Shown: positions 24,559 through 33,126 of the stretch, one piece after another
Numbering within the stretch: position 1 is the stretch's first letter
How the letters are laid out: every line of letters begins with the position of its first letter
Origin: DAIPKP01 sp964545875
Lineage (GTDB): Bacteria > Synergistota > Synergistia > Synergistales > Aminiphilaceae
NCBI GenBank assembly: GCA_964545875.1
Contig: CAZJHH010000010.1
Span: 27,247 to 91,246, forward strand
Direction: 5' to 3'
DNA: 64,000 bases
Program-made: the position numbers and the translations under genes
Notes under the pieces: generated by a model
What the model saw: only the letters and a program-made list of their open reading frames with translations
Database searches by the model: none
Told to the model about the DNA's origin: nothing

Positions 24559-26139
24559 ATGGGAATGAATATGCAAACCAAACTGCGTGATTTTCATCAG
24601 GCTCGGTGGGATGAGCCCATCATTTTCGAACTTTCCGCTCCGGGAGAACGGGGCATTCTGCTCCCTCCGGTGGAGGAGGAGGTGGCGCGCCGGGGAGCCA
24701 AGGGGCTCGAGAAAATTCCCTCCTACCTGAGGCGCACGGCTCCTCCCGCCTTACCCGAAATGGGGCAGATGCGGGTGCTCAAGCACTATCTGCGTCTTTC
24801 CCAGGAAAATCTGGGGGCGGACCTCAACGTGGATATCGGCCAGGGAACCTGCACCATGAAGTACAGTCCCAAGATCAACGAGGTGCTGGCGGCCAACCCC
24901 GCTCTCTCGGAACTGCATCCCAAGCAGGATGCATCCACCCTCCAGGGGCTTCTGGAGATGCTCTACAAAACCGAGCACGCCCTCAAGGAAATTTCCGGCA
25001 TGGATCGGTTCTCTCTTCAGGCAGGGGGAGGATCTCACGCCATCTACGCCATCGTCTCCATCATCCGGGCCTGGGTGGATGCCACGGGGCAGAGCGATAC
25101 CAAGGATGAGATCATTACCACCATTTTCTCTCACCCCTCCAATGCGGCCACGCCGGTGCTCAAGGGATTCAAGGTCATCAATCTCTATCCCGATGCGGAG
25201 GGGCGCCCGGATTTCGAGGCCCTCAAGGCGGCGGTAAATGAGCGCACCGCCGCCTTGCTTATCACCAATCCCGAGGATGTGGGAATCTACAATCCCCGAA
25301 TCAAGGAATTCACCGACCTGGTGCATTCCGTGGGAGGACTCTGCAGCTACGACCAGGCGAATCTCAACGGCATCATGGGGATTACCCGGGCCAAGGAGGC
25401 GGGGTTCGATCTCTGTTTCTTCAACCTGCACAAGACCTTCTCGGCTCCCCACGGATGCGGCGGCCCCGGAGGAGGCGTTATCGGAGTCACCTCGGAGCTG
25501 GCGAAGTTTCTGCCGGTGCCCCTGGTGGAGTTCGATGCCTCCGAAGATCGCTACTACCTGAACTACGATCTTCCCGAGAGCATCGGAAAGGTGAAGGATT
25601 TTTACGGATCCGTACCGGTGATTCTCAAGGCCTACGCCTGGATTCTCTCCCTCGGCCAGGAGGGGCTCACCGAGGCCGCCCGGGTGGCGGTGCTGAACAA
25701 CAACTATATGTTCCGTAAAATCCTGAAAATCCCCGGAGCGGGGGCTCCCTACGCCGAGGGAGAGCACCGGGTGGAGCAGGTACGTTACAGTTGGCAGAAA
25801 CTCAAGGATAAGACCGGTATCGGCACCGCGGAAGTGCAGAGCCGCATGTTCGATTACGGGGTGCACTACTGGACCAGCCACGAGCCTTTCATCGTTCCGG
25901 AACCCTTTACGGTGGAGCCCACGGAATCCTACTCCAAGCAGGAGCTGGATGAATTTCTCGCCATTCTGGAGCAGATCGTCAAGGAGGCCCACGAAGATCC
26001 GGAGATGCTGCGCCATGCACCCCACAAGAGCACCATCCATCACGTGGATCACGATTACCTGGACGATCCCGCCAAATGGGCCATGACCTGGCGGGGGTAC
26101 AAAAAGAAGTACACCGGCTACTTCGAGCCCAAAAAATAG
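24559..26139 (+). CDS. GcvPB-like PLP protein (diverged glycine dehydrogenase subunit 2 homologue)
   Basis: A 526-residue fold-type I PLP protein. The cofactor lysine is Lys292 in FNLHKTFSAPHGCGGPG, and SLQAGGGSHAIYAI and TNPEDVGIYNPRI keep the family architecture, including the C-terminal HVDHDYLDDPA extension. The family norm is SLQPNAGAQGE, where this one has GGGSHA, and TNPSTLGLF, here TNPEDVGIY, so substrate contacts differ. The ATG lies 39 bases after the GcvPA-like stop. It should form the catalytic half of a heteromer with its neighbour. Confidence 0.82.
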   Translation: MGMNMQTKLRDFHQARWDEPIIFELSAPGERGILLPPVEEEVARRGAKGLEKIPSYLRRTAPPALPEMGQMRVLKHYLRLSQENLGADLNVDIGQGTCTMKYSPKINEVLAANPALSELHPKQDASTLQGLLEMLYKTEHALKEISGMDRFSLQAGGGSHAIYAIVSIIRAWVDATGQSDTKDEIITTIFSHPSNAATPVLKGFKVINLYPDAEGRPDFEALKAAVNERTAALLITNPEDVGIYNPRIKEFTDLVHSVGGLCSYDQANLNGIMGITRAKEAGFDLCFFNLHKTFSAPHGCGGPGGGVIGVTSELAKFLPVPLVEFDASEDRYYLNYDLPESIGKVKDFYGSVPVILKAYAWILSLGQEGLTEAARVAVLNNNYMFRKILKIPGAGAPYAEGEHRVEQVRYSWQKLKDKTGIGTAEVQSRMFDYGVHYWTSHEPFIVPEPFTVEPTESYSKQELDEFLAILEQIVKEAHEDPEMLRHAPHKSTIHHVDHDYLDDPAKWAMTWRGYKKKYTGYFEPKK

Positions 26140-26204
26140 CTCGGTTATTCTCGCAATGCGCTGTGTCCCGTGAAGGGGAGCCCGAGTTCCGGTGCTCCCG
26201 GCAA

Positions 26205-26241
26205 GCCTCGGCTGCGCCATGGATGGCGGCGCAGCCGAGGC
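26205..26241 (+). other. Intra-operon hairpin between the GcvPB-like and AcoX-like genes
   Basis: A 14-bp perfect GC-rich stem (26205-26218 with 26228-26241) with a nine-base loop and no T-tract. A smaller GGGAGC/GCTCCC hairpin precedes it. It lies in the only long gap (210 bases) of the operon and could protect the upstream mRNA or weaken readthrough. Confidence 0.6.
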
Positions 26242-26349
26242 GGCGGGGGAGAGGAAGCGTGGAGTGGAGAGGGTGCGTATGTGGAGGCTCTCCCCGGAAC
26301 ATCTCATGACACCCCAGTTATAAAATCGCTTTCAAGGGAGGAAGGCCCC

Positions 26350-27483
26350 ATGAAACTCGGAGTTATCGTCAATCCCGTGGCGGGCATGGGAGGAGCCGTG
26401 GGGCTCAAGGGCACCGATGGACCTCAAATTCTGGAGGAGGCCCGTCGCCGGGGAGCGGTTCCCCGATCTCCCGAAAGAGCGATGCGGGCCCTGAAAAAAC
26501 TGCTTTTCCTTCGGGAGAGTCTCGAAATTTTTACCTGTCCCGGAGCCATGGGGGAGGAGGAACTTCGGAAGTGCGGCTTTGTTCCGCAGGTTTTCCATGG
26601 CGGAGCTTGGGGAAATTCGGAAGCCGAAGCCGGATTTTCCCGGGAGCATACTCTTCGGGGAGCGAGGCGCATGCGGGATATGGGAGTGGATCTGCTTCTC
26701 TTTGCGGGAGGGGACGGCACCGCCCGGGATATCTGTGAGGCCCTGGGGGAGTCGCTTCCGGTTCTCGGCATTCCTGCGGGGGTAAAGATTCACTCTCCCG
26801 TGTACGCCACCTCTCCGGAATCGGCAGGGGAGCTTGCGGCAAGCTATCTTTCGGGTTCCCGGATTCCCGAAAAAATTGCGGAGGTCCGGGATATCGACGA
26901 AGAAGCCTTCCGCCGGGGAAAGGTGCAGACCCGGCTCTATGGGTATCTGCGGATTCCCTTCGAACGCCGCCGGGTGCAGGGGCTCAAATCCGGAAGCCCT
27001 GTCTCGGACAAGGTAGCCCAGGAGGCCATCGGGGCGGCGGTGGCGGAGGGAATGGAGCCCGGAATTTGCTACGTCCTCGGCCCCGGTACCACCATTCGGG
27101 AAGTGGCGAAGGCCCTGGGGCTTCCCAAGAGCCTTCTCGGAGTGGATCTGGTGCGAGACGGAAAGCTTTTGGGAAAGGATCTCGGAGCGGAGGAGCTCCA
27201 AGCTCTGGCGGAGGAGAACCCTGTTCGGGTGGTGGTAACTCCCATCGGCGGCCAGGGATATATCCTGGGCCGGGGAAATCAGCAGATCGGTCCCGGCATC
27301 CTCCGCCGCTGCGGCCGAAAGGGGCTCATGGTGCTCTGCGCTCCCGAAAAGCTCCGGGCCCTGGAAGGAGAACCTCTGCGGGTGGATACGGGGGATCCCG
27401 AGCTGGATCGGGAGTTCGAAGGATATGTCCGGGTTCGCACGGGATATTCTCAGGAGAGCATGTACCCTCTCAAGGCTCTTTGA
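26350..27483 (+). CDS. AcoX-like ATP-NAD kinase family protein
   Basis: The 377-residue protein begins MKLGVIVNPVAGMGGAVGLKGTDG and has the diacylglycerol/NAD kinase-type nucleotide motif LLFAGGDGTARDI (about residue 118-130), followed by long regions specific to the AcoX/ATP-NAD-kinase-like group, including GPGTTIREVAKALG and VTPIGGQGYILGRGNQQI. AcoX members sit in acetoin-type catabolic operons and their substrate is not established. Being inside the SDR/GcvP-like operon suggests a kinase step on a pathway intermediate or cofactor rather than housekeeping NAD kinase. GGGAGG precedes the ATG. Confidence 0.82.
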   Translation: MKLGVIVNPVAGMGGAVGLKGTDGPQILEEARRRGAVPRSPERAMRALKKLLFLRESLEIFTCPGAMGEEELRKCGFVPQVFHGGAWGNSEAEAGFSREHTLRGARRMRDMGVDLLLFAGGDGTARDICEALGESLPVLGIPAGVKIHSPVYATSPESAGELAASYLSGSRIPEKIAEVRDIDEEAFRRGKVQTRLYGYLRIPFERRRVQGLKSGSPVSDKVAQEAIGAAVAEGMEPGICYVLGPGTTIREVAKALGLPKSLLGVDLVRDGKLLGKDLGAEELQALAEENPVRVVVTPIGGQGYILGRGNQQIGPGILRRCGRKGLMVLCAPEKLRALEGEPLRVDTGDPELDREFEGYVRVRTGYSQESMYPLKAL

Positions 27484-27633
27484 GATCTGCTGCAGCGCAG
27501 GGGACTCTTCTCCAAGAAGGATCGACGTGAAGGGAGGTGATGCGGGAGAAAGAGCCGAGGGAACGGAGGTGCGGATAGGGGTTTGTTTTTCGGCAGCAGT
27601 ACGGATGTGCAGGACGAAGGAGGACGGGTTCTT

Positions 27634-29079
27634 ATGGCTCTATTGAAACTGGCTCCCATCGCGGTACTGGCGGGGCTCATGCTGAGCGGCATGGATATTT
27701 TATTGGCGGCTCCCCTTGCCACCATCACCGCGGTGGCTCTTGCCATGATTCTCGACAGGTATCGTTTTCAAGAGGTTTTCGACGCGGCCCTGGACAACGT
27801 AAAACACTTCATCATCGTATTTTTCATTCTCATGGCCGCCTACGCTCTGGCGGAGGCCTTCATGGCCACCGGCGTGGGAGCCTCCATCATCATCATGTCT
27901 CTCAAGCTCGGCATTTCGGGAAAAACCGTGGCGGTTATCGGCCTCTTCGCCACAGCGGTGCTTTCCATTGCCACGGGCACTTCCTGGGGAACCTTCGCGG
28001 CCTGTGCCCCGGTCTTTCTCTGGCTCAGCCACATCGTGGGGGGAAGTCCCGTTCTTACCGTGGCCGCAGTGGCGGGAGGCTCCTGTTTCGGAGATAACAT
28101 CGGTCTCATTTCGGATACCACAGTGGTAAGCTCGGGAATGCAGGAAGTGGAAATCATTCATCGGGTACGCCATCAGGGGGTATGGTCCTTCCTCTGCCTC
28201 TTCATTTCGGCGGGGATTTTTTATTTTGCGGGCACCAGCATGGGATTGGGAAGCGAAGCGGGGAACGCCGCCGCCGCCATCGATGCCATTCCTCCCGAGG
28301 TTTGGGCGAGCCTGGAGGAGAAACGGGCATCTGCAGTAACCCTGTTGGAACAGGTGCGATCGGGGGTTCCCCTCTACATGATTATACCGCTTCTTGTGGT
28401 TTTGGGCATGGCGGTATCCGGAATTTCCACTCTTCTCTGTCTGGGGGCGGGTATCGTGGCCGCTCTGATCTTCGGTCTGGTGGCGGGCACCGTATCTTCG
28501 GTGATGGAATTTCTCGACCTCATCTACACGGGCTTCTCCGATGCGGGAAGCTGGTCCATCGTTATGATGATGTGGGTGGGTGCCTTTGGAGGGGTGATGC
28601 GGCTCATGAAGGCCTTCGATCCCATTGCTCGGGGAGTTCTCAAGATGGTGCGCAACGTGCGGCAGCTTATTTTCAGCAATGGCATCATGTGCCTCATCGG
28701 CAACGCTGCCCTGGGGGATGAAATGGCCCAGATCGTTACCATAGGGCCCATCATCAAGGAGATGACCGACGAAAACGTGGAGGCCAGCGAGAAGGACATG
28801 TATACCCTTCGGCTTCGCAATGCCACCCTTTCGGATGCCTTCGGAGTGCTGGGCTCTCAGCTCATTCCCTGGCACTGTTACATCGTCTTCTTCGTGGGCA
28901 TCGCCTATGCGGTGTATCCTCTCCATCACTTCGTTCCTCTGGATCTCATCAGGTTCAATTTCATGGCCTTCGTAGCGGTGGGATCCATGCTGGTGCTCAC
29001 CTTTACCGGGTGGGATCGCTTTATCCCCCTCTTGAAGATTCCTTCGGAACCCGATGTGAGGCTCAAAAAGCGGGGATAA
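27634..29079 (+). CDS. NhaC-family Na+/H+ antiporter-type carrier
   Basis: A 481-residue polytopic membrane protein with about 11-12 hydrophobic segments. Motifs ATGTSWGTFAACAPVF and GGSCFGDNIGLISDTTVVSS are hallmarks of the NhaC/ArsB-like ion transporter fold, with Asp residues for cation coupling. In an inducible catabolic operon it more likely imports the pathway substrate with Na+ or exchanges it for a product than regulates pH; this is inference. ATG 27634 follows GGAGG. It is the last gene of the operon. Confidence 0.85.
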   Translation: MALLKLAPIAVLAGLMLSGMDILLAAPLATITAVALAMILDRYRFQEVFDAALDNVKHFIIVFFILMAAYALAEAFMATGVGASIIIMSLKLGISGKTVAVIGLFATAVLSIATGTSWGTFAACAPVFLWLSHIVGGSPVLTVAAVAGGSCFGDNIGLISDTTVVSSGMQEVEIIHRVRHQGVWSFLCLFISAGIFYFAGTSMGLGSEAGNAAAAIDAIPPEVWASLEEKRASAVTLLEQVRSGVPLYMIIPLLVVLGMAVSGISTLLCLGAGIVAALIFGLVAGTVSSVMEFLDLIYTGFSDAGSWSIVMMMWVGAFGGVMRLMKAFDPIARGVLKMVRNVRQLIFSNGIMCLIGNAALGDEMAQIVTIGPIIKEMTDENVEASEKDMYTLRLRNATLSDAFGVLGSQLIPWHCYIVFFVGIAYAVYPLHHFVPLDLIRFNFMAFVAVGSMLVLTFTGWDRFIPLLKIPSEPDVRLKKRG

Positions 29080-29097
29080 TTCAAAGGTATTTTTTAA

Positions 29098-29145
29098 GGG
29101 ATAGCGAAAAGGAGGAGAGAAGACTCTCCTCCTTTTCGCTATCCC
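29098..29145 (+). terminator. Terminator of the SDR/GcvP-like operon
   Basis: A 22-bp perfect stem (29098-29119 with 29124-29145) with an AAGA loop. The 3' arm contains TTTT but no long T-tract follows, so it may work in both directions or as an mRNA 3' end. Confidence 0.75.
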
Positions 29146-29186
29146 GAAGAGTCGCTTTTTTCTGACGAATCATTGCCGGTACGTCA

Positions 29187-29215
29187 TTGACACTGCTTGA
29201 GAGCTTGGATACACT
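29187..29215 (+). promoter_or_regulatory. Promoter of mglBAC
   Basis: TTGACA (29187-29192), 17-base spacer, TACACT (29210-29215). Start expected near 29222, about 77 bases before mglB. Confidence 0.85.
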
Positions 29216-29298
29216 TAACGGGGGTTGACTATCCCCGAAGGTATGTACGGTTTTTTTCGAGAGGAAGCATCAAAAATTTTTTATGGGAGGTTCATGGA

Positions 29299-30309
29299 AT
29301 GAAAAAGAAAGTTGCTTTGGCGGTGCTTTTCGGGGTTTGCGGCGTGTTTCTTTTGGGAAGCGGCGTGTTTGCGGCGAGCAAGATAGAAATCGGCTGCGCC
29401 ATCTACAAGTTTGACGATACCTTTATGACCGGAGTACGGAACGCCATTGCCGAGGCCGCCAAGGACAAGGCCAAGGTGGATATCGTGGACAGCCAGAACT
29501 CCCAGTCTACCCAGAACGATCGGGTGGATATGTTCATTACCAAGAGAATGAATGCCCTGGCCATCAACCCCGTGGATCGCACCGCCGCAGGGGTTATCGT
29601 GGAAAAAGCCGAAAAGGCGAACATCCCCGTGGTGTTCTTCAACAAAGAACCTCTTCCCGAGGATATGCAGAAGTGGGACAAGGTCTACTACGTGGGAGCC
29701 CGGGCGGAGGAGTCCGGCACCATGTCCGGTCAGATCATCGTGGATTACTGGAAGAGCCATCCCGAAGCGGACAAAAACGGGGACGGGGTGCTTCAGTACA
29801 TCATGATCAAGGGAGAGCCGGGACATCAGGATGCGGAACTGCGCACGGAATTCTCCATCAAGGCGGTGACGGATGCGGGTATTCCCGTGGAGAAACTTGC
29901 GGAGGATACGGGATTCTGGAACCGGGTACAGGGTCAGGAAAAGATGGCGGCCTTCCTGGCGGCCCACGGAGACAAGATCGAAGCGGTATTTGCCAATAAC
30001 GACGACATGGCCCTCGGAGCCATCGAAGCTCTCAAGGCTGGGGGGTATTTCAAGGACGGCAGGTTTATGCCCGTGGTGGGCGTGGATGCCACGGCTCCCG
30101 CCATCCAGGCCCTCGAAGACGGCACGCTTCTCGGAACGGTACTGAACGATGCCATCAACCAGGGACAGGCTACCTTCAATCTCGCCTTTCTGCTGGCCCA
30201 GGGAGAGACTCCCACGTCGGAAAACTCGGGGTACGAAATTTCTGACGGCAAGTATGTCTGGGTTCCCTATCGCAAGGTGACTCTCGAAAACGTGGAAGAG
30301 TTCAAATAA
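29299..30309 (+). CDS. mglB: Galactose/glucose-binding periplasmic protein
   Basis: A 336-residue secreted protein with a signal peptide (KKK, then a hydrophobic stretch to about residue 24, cleavage after VFA). The mature part tracks E. coli MglB closely: VDSQNSQSTQNDRVD, NKEPLP, IKGEPGHQDAE and ANNDDMALGAIEALK, which carry the sugar contacts, and the calcium loop DKNGDGVLQ. It delivers D-galactose or D-glucose to the MglAC transporter. GGGAGG lies eight bases before the ATG. Confidence 0.93.
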   Translation: MKKKVALAVLFGVCGVFLLGSGVFAASKIEIGCAIYKFDDTFMTGVRNAIAEAAKDKAKVDIVDSQNSQSTQNDRVDMFITKRMNALAINPVDRTAAGVIVEKAEKANIPVVFFNKEPLPEDMQKWDKVYYVGARAEESGTMSGQIIVDYWKSHPEADKNGDGVLQYIMIKGEPGHQDAELRTEFSIKAVTDAGIPVEKLAEDTGFWNRVQGQEKMAAFLAAHGDKIEAVFANNDDMALGAIEALKAGGYFKDGRFMPVVGVDATAPAIQALEDGTLLGTVLNDAINQGQATFNLAFLLAQGETPTSENSGYEISDGKYVWVPYRKVTLENVEEFK

Positions 30310-30327
30310 GTTTTTTCGCCGAATGGA

Positions 30328-30356
30328 TCGGGGAGGGGGGCATTGCTCCCCTCCCT
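30328..30356 (+). other. Hairpin between mglB and mglA
   Basis: GGGAGGGG pairs with CCCCTCCC around a short loop, followed by TTTG. In ABC operons such structures protect the binding-protein mRNA and reduce downstream expression. By eye it is too weak in T residues to be a full terminator. Confidence 0.55.
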
Positions 30357-30410
30357 TTGCATACCCTTTCCGAAATGCCGGTACGGGGAAAGCGCGGGGG
30401 AAGGATGTTC

Positions 30411-31934
30411 ATGGAAAAAAACGATCATTTTGCATTGGAAATGCGGCATATCTCGAAAGCCTTTCCCGGAGTGCAGGCTCTTCAGGACGTGAGCCTGGAA
30501 GTGCGTCCGGGAACGGTGCATGCTCTGATGGGGGAGAATGGTGCGGGCAAGTCCACCCTGGTGAAGTGTCTTTTCGGTCTGTACCTTCAGGATGAGGGAG
30601 AGATTCTCCTCCAGGGCGAGCCCGTTAGCATATCCAGCTCCCGGGAAGCTCTGGATTTTGGAATTTCCATGATCCACCAGGAGCTGCACCCTATTCCGGA
30701 CCGGTCGGTGATGGAAAACGTCTGGCTTGGCCGGGCCCCTCTTCAGAGGTTGGGGAAGTTCAGTTTCCTGGATCGAAAGGCCATGAGGGAGAAGACCGAA
30801 AGGCTCTTCGAGGATTTGAATCTGGATATCAACCCCCGGAGCCTCGTGCGGGATCTCTCGGTCTCCAAGGTGCAGTCCATGGAAATCGCCAAGGCGGTTT
30901 CCTACAACGCCCGGATCATCGTGATGGACGAGCCCTCTTCCTCTCTTACCGGACACGAGGTGCAGCATCTTTTTGGCATTATCCGGGATCTCAAAAGCCG
31001 GGGAATTTCCGTCATCTACATTTCTCACAAGATGGAGGAAATTCTCGAAATCGCGGATGACGTGACCATCATGCGGGATGGCAGAAAAGTGGGCACCTGG
31101 CCTGCGGAGGAGCTCACCACGGACCTCATCATCTCCCGCATGGTGGGAAGGGAAATGACGAACCGCTTTCCCCCCCGGAAGAACGAGCCCGAAGAGGATA
31201 CGGTGCTGGAAGTACGGGAGTACACGTCGCCTTTTCCCAAATCCTTTCAAGACGTGTCCTTTTCTCTGCGCAAGGGAGAGATCCTCGGTGTGGGAGGGCT
31301 TGTGGGAGCTCAGCGTACCGAGGTTATGGAGGCTCTCTTCGGCCTCCGTTCGGTGACGTCGGGGAAGGTGCTGCTTCACGGCAGGGAAGTGGATCTGTCC
31401 TCTCCCATCAAGGCAAAGAGGTACAAAATGGCCTTTCTTACGGAAGAGCGCCGGGCCACGGGAATTTTTCCGGTGCTCTCGGTGCAGTTCAATCTTCTGG
31501 CGGCCCATCTGGCTTCCTACGTGGGTTCCGGAAGGCTCCTCAACCAGCGCTCCATGCGCAAGGACGCCCGGGAAGGAATCGAACGGCTTTCGGTGAAAAC
31601 CCCTTCGCCTCGGGAATTGATCCGCAACCTCTCCGGGGGAAACCAGCAGAAGGTGCTCCTTGCCCGATGGCTTCTCACGAATCCGGAAATTCTCATTCTC
31701 GATGAACCTACCCGGGGAATCGATGTGGGGGCCAAGTACGAAATCTATACCATCATGGCGGATCTCGCAAGCCAGGGAAAGAGCATCGTCATGATCTCTT
31801 CGGAAATGCCGGAGCTCCTGGGAATGACGGATCGTATTCTCGTCATGAGCCAGGGGCGCCTTGCGGGGATTGTGAATACTTCGGAAACCACGGAAGAAGA
31901 GATTATGCGGCTGGCCACCAAATATGTGGCCTAG
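30411..31934 (+). CDS. mglA: Galactose ABC importer ATPase (double NBD)
   Basis: The 507-residue protein has two ABC domains. The first has Walker A GENGAGKST, a loose signature LSVSKVQSMEIAKAV and Walker B IIVMDEPSSSL; the second has the degenerate Walker A GGLVGAQRTEV and a strong signature LSGGNQQKV with ILILDEPTRGIDVG. This asymmetry is standard for the carbohydrate-uptake CUT2 family. ATG 30411 has GGAAGG six bases before it; two upstream in-frame starts lack a site. It energises uptake by MglB-MglC. Confidence 0.93.
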   Translation: MEKNDHFALEMRHISKAFPGVQALQDVSLEVRPGTVHALMGENGAGKSTLVKCLFGLYLQDEGEILLQGEPVSISSSREALDFGISMIHQELHPIPDRSVMENVWLGRAPLQRLGKFSFLDRKAMREKTERLFEDLNLDINPRSLVRDLSVSKVQSMEIAKAVSYNARIIVMDEPSSSLTGHEVQHLFGIIRDLKSRGISVIYISHKMEEILEIADDVTIMRDGRKVGTWPAEELTTDLIISRMVGREMTNRFPPRKNEPEEDTVLEVREYTSPFPKSFQDVSFSLRKGEILGVGGLVGAQRTEVMEALFGLRSVTSGKVLLHGREVDLSSPIKAKRYKMAFLTEERRATGIFPVLSVQFNLLAAHLASYVGSGRLLNQRSMRKDAREGIERLSVKTPSPRELIRNLSGGNQQKVLLARWLLTNPEILILDEPTRGIDVGAKYEIYTIMADLASQGKSIVMISSEMPELLGMTDRILVMSQGRLAGIVNTSETTEEEIMRLATKYVA

Positions 31935-31961
31935 GGTGGACGAGGAAGGAAAGGGTTGATT

Positions 31962-32972
31962 ATGGAATCAAAACGGAGTGTTATCGGGTCTTCGCTGCAT
32001 TTTCTTTCACAGCATGCCATTTTTGTGGTTCTCGTGGCGCTGGTGCTTATCATTGCCATGGTGGATCCCCGGTTTTTATCCTTTTCCATTTTACGGGATG
32101 TGCTCATGCAGAGTTCCACCAGGGCCATCATGGCTCTGGGGGTGGCCTTCATTCTCATCACCGGTGGGGTGGACCTTTCTTCGGGGCGCATGGTGGGGTT
32201 TGCGGCGGTCATTTCCGCCTCCATGCTTCAGATTCCCGAGTATGCCCGGCGTTTCTATCCCGAGCTTCCCCATCTGCCGGTGCTGCTTCCCATTCTTCTG
32301 GCGGTTATGGCCTGTATGCTCTTCGGCATACTCAACGGCATTATTGTGGCCAAGCTCCATGTCCCTCCTTTCATTACGACTTTGGGGACCATGGTTATGG
32401 TGTACGGCATCAATTCCATCTATTTCGATATGGCTCCCAACAACTCCCAGCCCATCGGAGGGCTTCGGCCGGACTTCACCGCCCTGGGTTCGGGGCGCCT
32501 TTTCAACATGCCGGTGATTATTCTCATTGCCCTGATAGTGGCGGTGGCGGTGTGGATTCTCTTCAACAAAACCCAGCTCGGCATGAACATGTACGCCATC
32601 GGGGGCAACCGGGAGGCCGCCATCGTTTCGGGGGTGAACGTCATCCTCACCCTCATTCTTCTCTACGCCATCGCAGGGGCTCTCTACGGAGTGGCGGGGG
32701 TGCTCGAGGCGGCCCGTACGGGAGGAGCCACCAACAACTACGGAAACATGTACGAGCTTGATGCCATCGCGGCCTGCGTGGTGGGAGGGGTCTCCACCAC
32801 CGGAGGGGTGGGAACCGTTCCCGGGGTACTTGCGGGGGTGCTTATCTTCGGGGTTATCAACTACGGCCTTACTTTCATCGGAGTGAACCCCTACTGGCAG
32901 CTTATCGTGAAGGGGCTCATCATCGTGGCGGCGGTTTCCTTCGATATCCGCAAGTACATCGCCAAAAGATAA
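31962..32972 (+). CDS. mglC: Galactose ABC importer permease
   Basis: A 336-residue inner-membrane protein with about 10 hydrophobic segments, family BPD_transp_2. Motifs MALGVAFILITGGVDLSSG and YAIGGNREAAIVSGVN match MglC/RbsC permeases. The ATG at 31962 follows AAAGGG; TTG at 31956 is less likely. Last gene of mglBAC, 27 bases after mglA. Confidence 0.93.
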   Translation: MESKRSVIGSSLHFLSQHAIFVVLVALVLIIAMVDPRFLSFSILRDVLMQSSTRAIMALGVAFILITGGVDLSSGRMVGFAAVISASMLQIPEYARRFYPELPHLPVLLPILLAVMACMLFGILNGIIVAKLHVPPFITTLGTMVMVYGINSIYFDMAPNNSQPIGGLRPDFTALGSGRLFNMPVIILIALIVAVAVWILFNKTQLGMNMYAIGGNREAAIVSGVNVILTLILLYAIAGALYGVAGVLEAARTGGATNNYGNMYELDAIAACVVGGVSTTGGVGTVPGVLAGVLIFGVINYGLTFIGVNPYWQLIVKGLIIVAAVSFDIRKYIAKR

Positions 32973-33002
32973 ATTTTTCGCTTTTTTGCCGAGAATATCT
33001 AC

Positions 33003-33045
33003 GAAGCTCCCCGAACCGTTGAACAATTGTCGGGGAGCTTCTTTA
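33003..33045 (+). terminator. Terminator of mglBAC
   Basis: GAAGCTCCCCGA (33003-33014) pairs with TCGGGGAGCTTC (33030-33041), then TTTATT. It separates the mgl genes from ade. Confidence 0.85.
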
Positions 33046-33052
33046 TTCATTG

Positions 33053-33081
33053 TTTTTCGAGCTTTTTTCCACTACACTTTA
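33053..33081 (+). promoter_or_regulatory. Probable promoter of ade-azgA
   Basis: TTGTTT, a 17-base spacer and TACACT sit 45 bases before the ade start codon. The -35 box is weak. Confidence 0.5.
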
Positions 33082-33126
33082 CCCGGAAGAAGTTCTCGCA
33101 TGCTCCAGTAAAGGAGGGATCGTTCG

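Noticed and set aside
23125..26139. Canonical glycine cleavage system
   Set aside because: No GcvT, GcvH or lipoamide dehydrogenase is nearby and several near-invariant P-protein segments are altered; context is an SDR/kinase/carrier operon.
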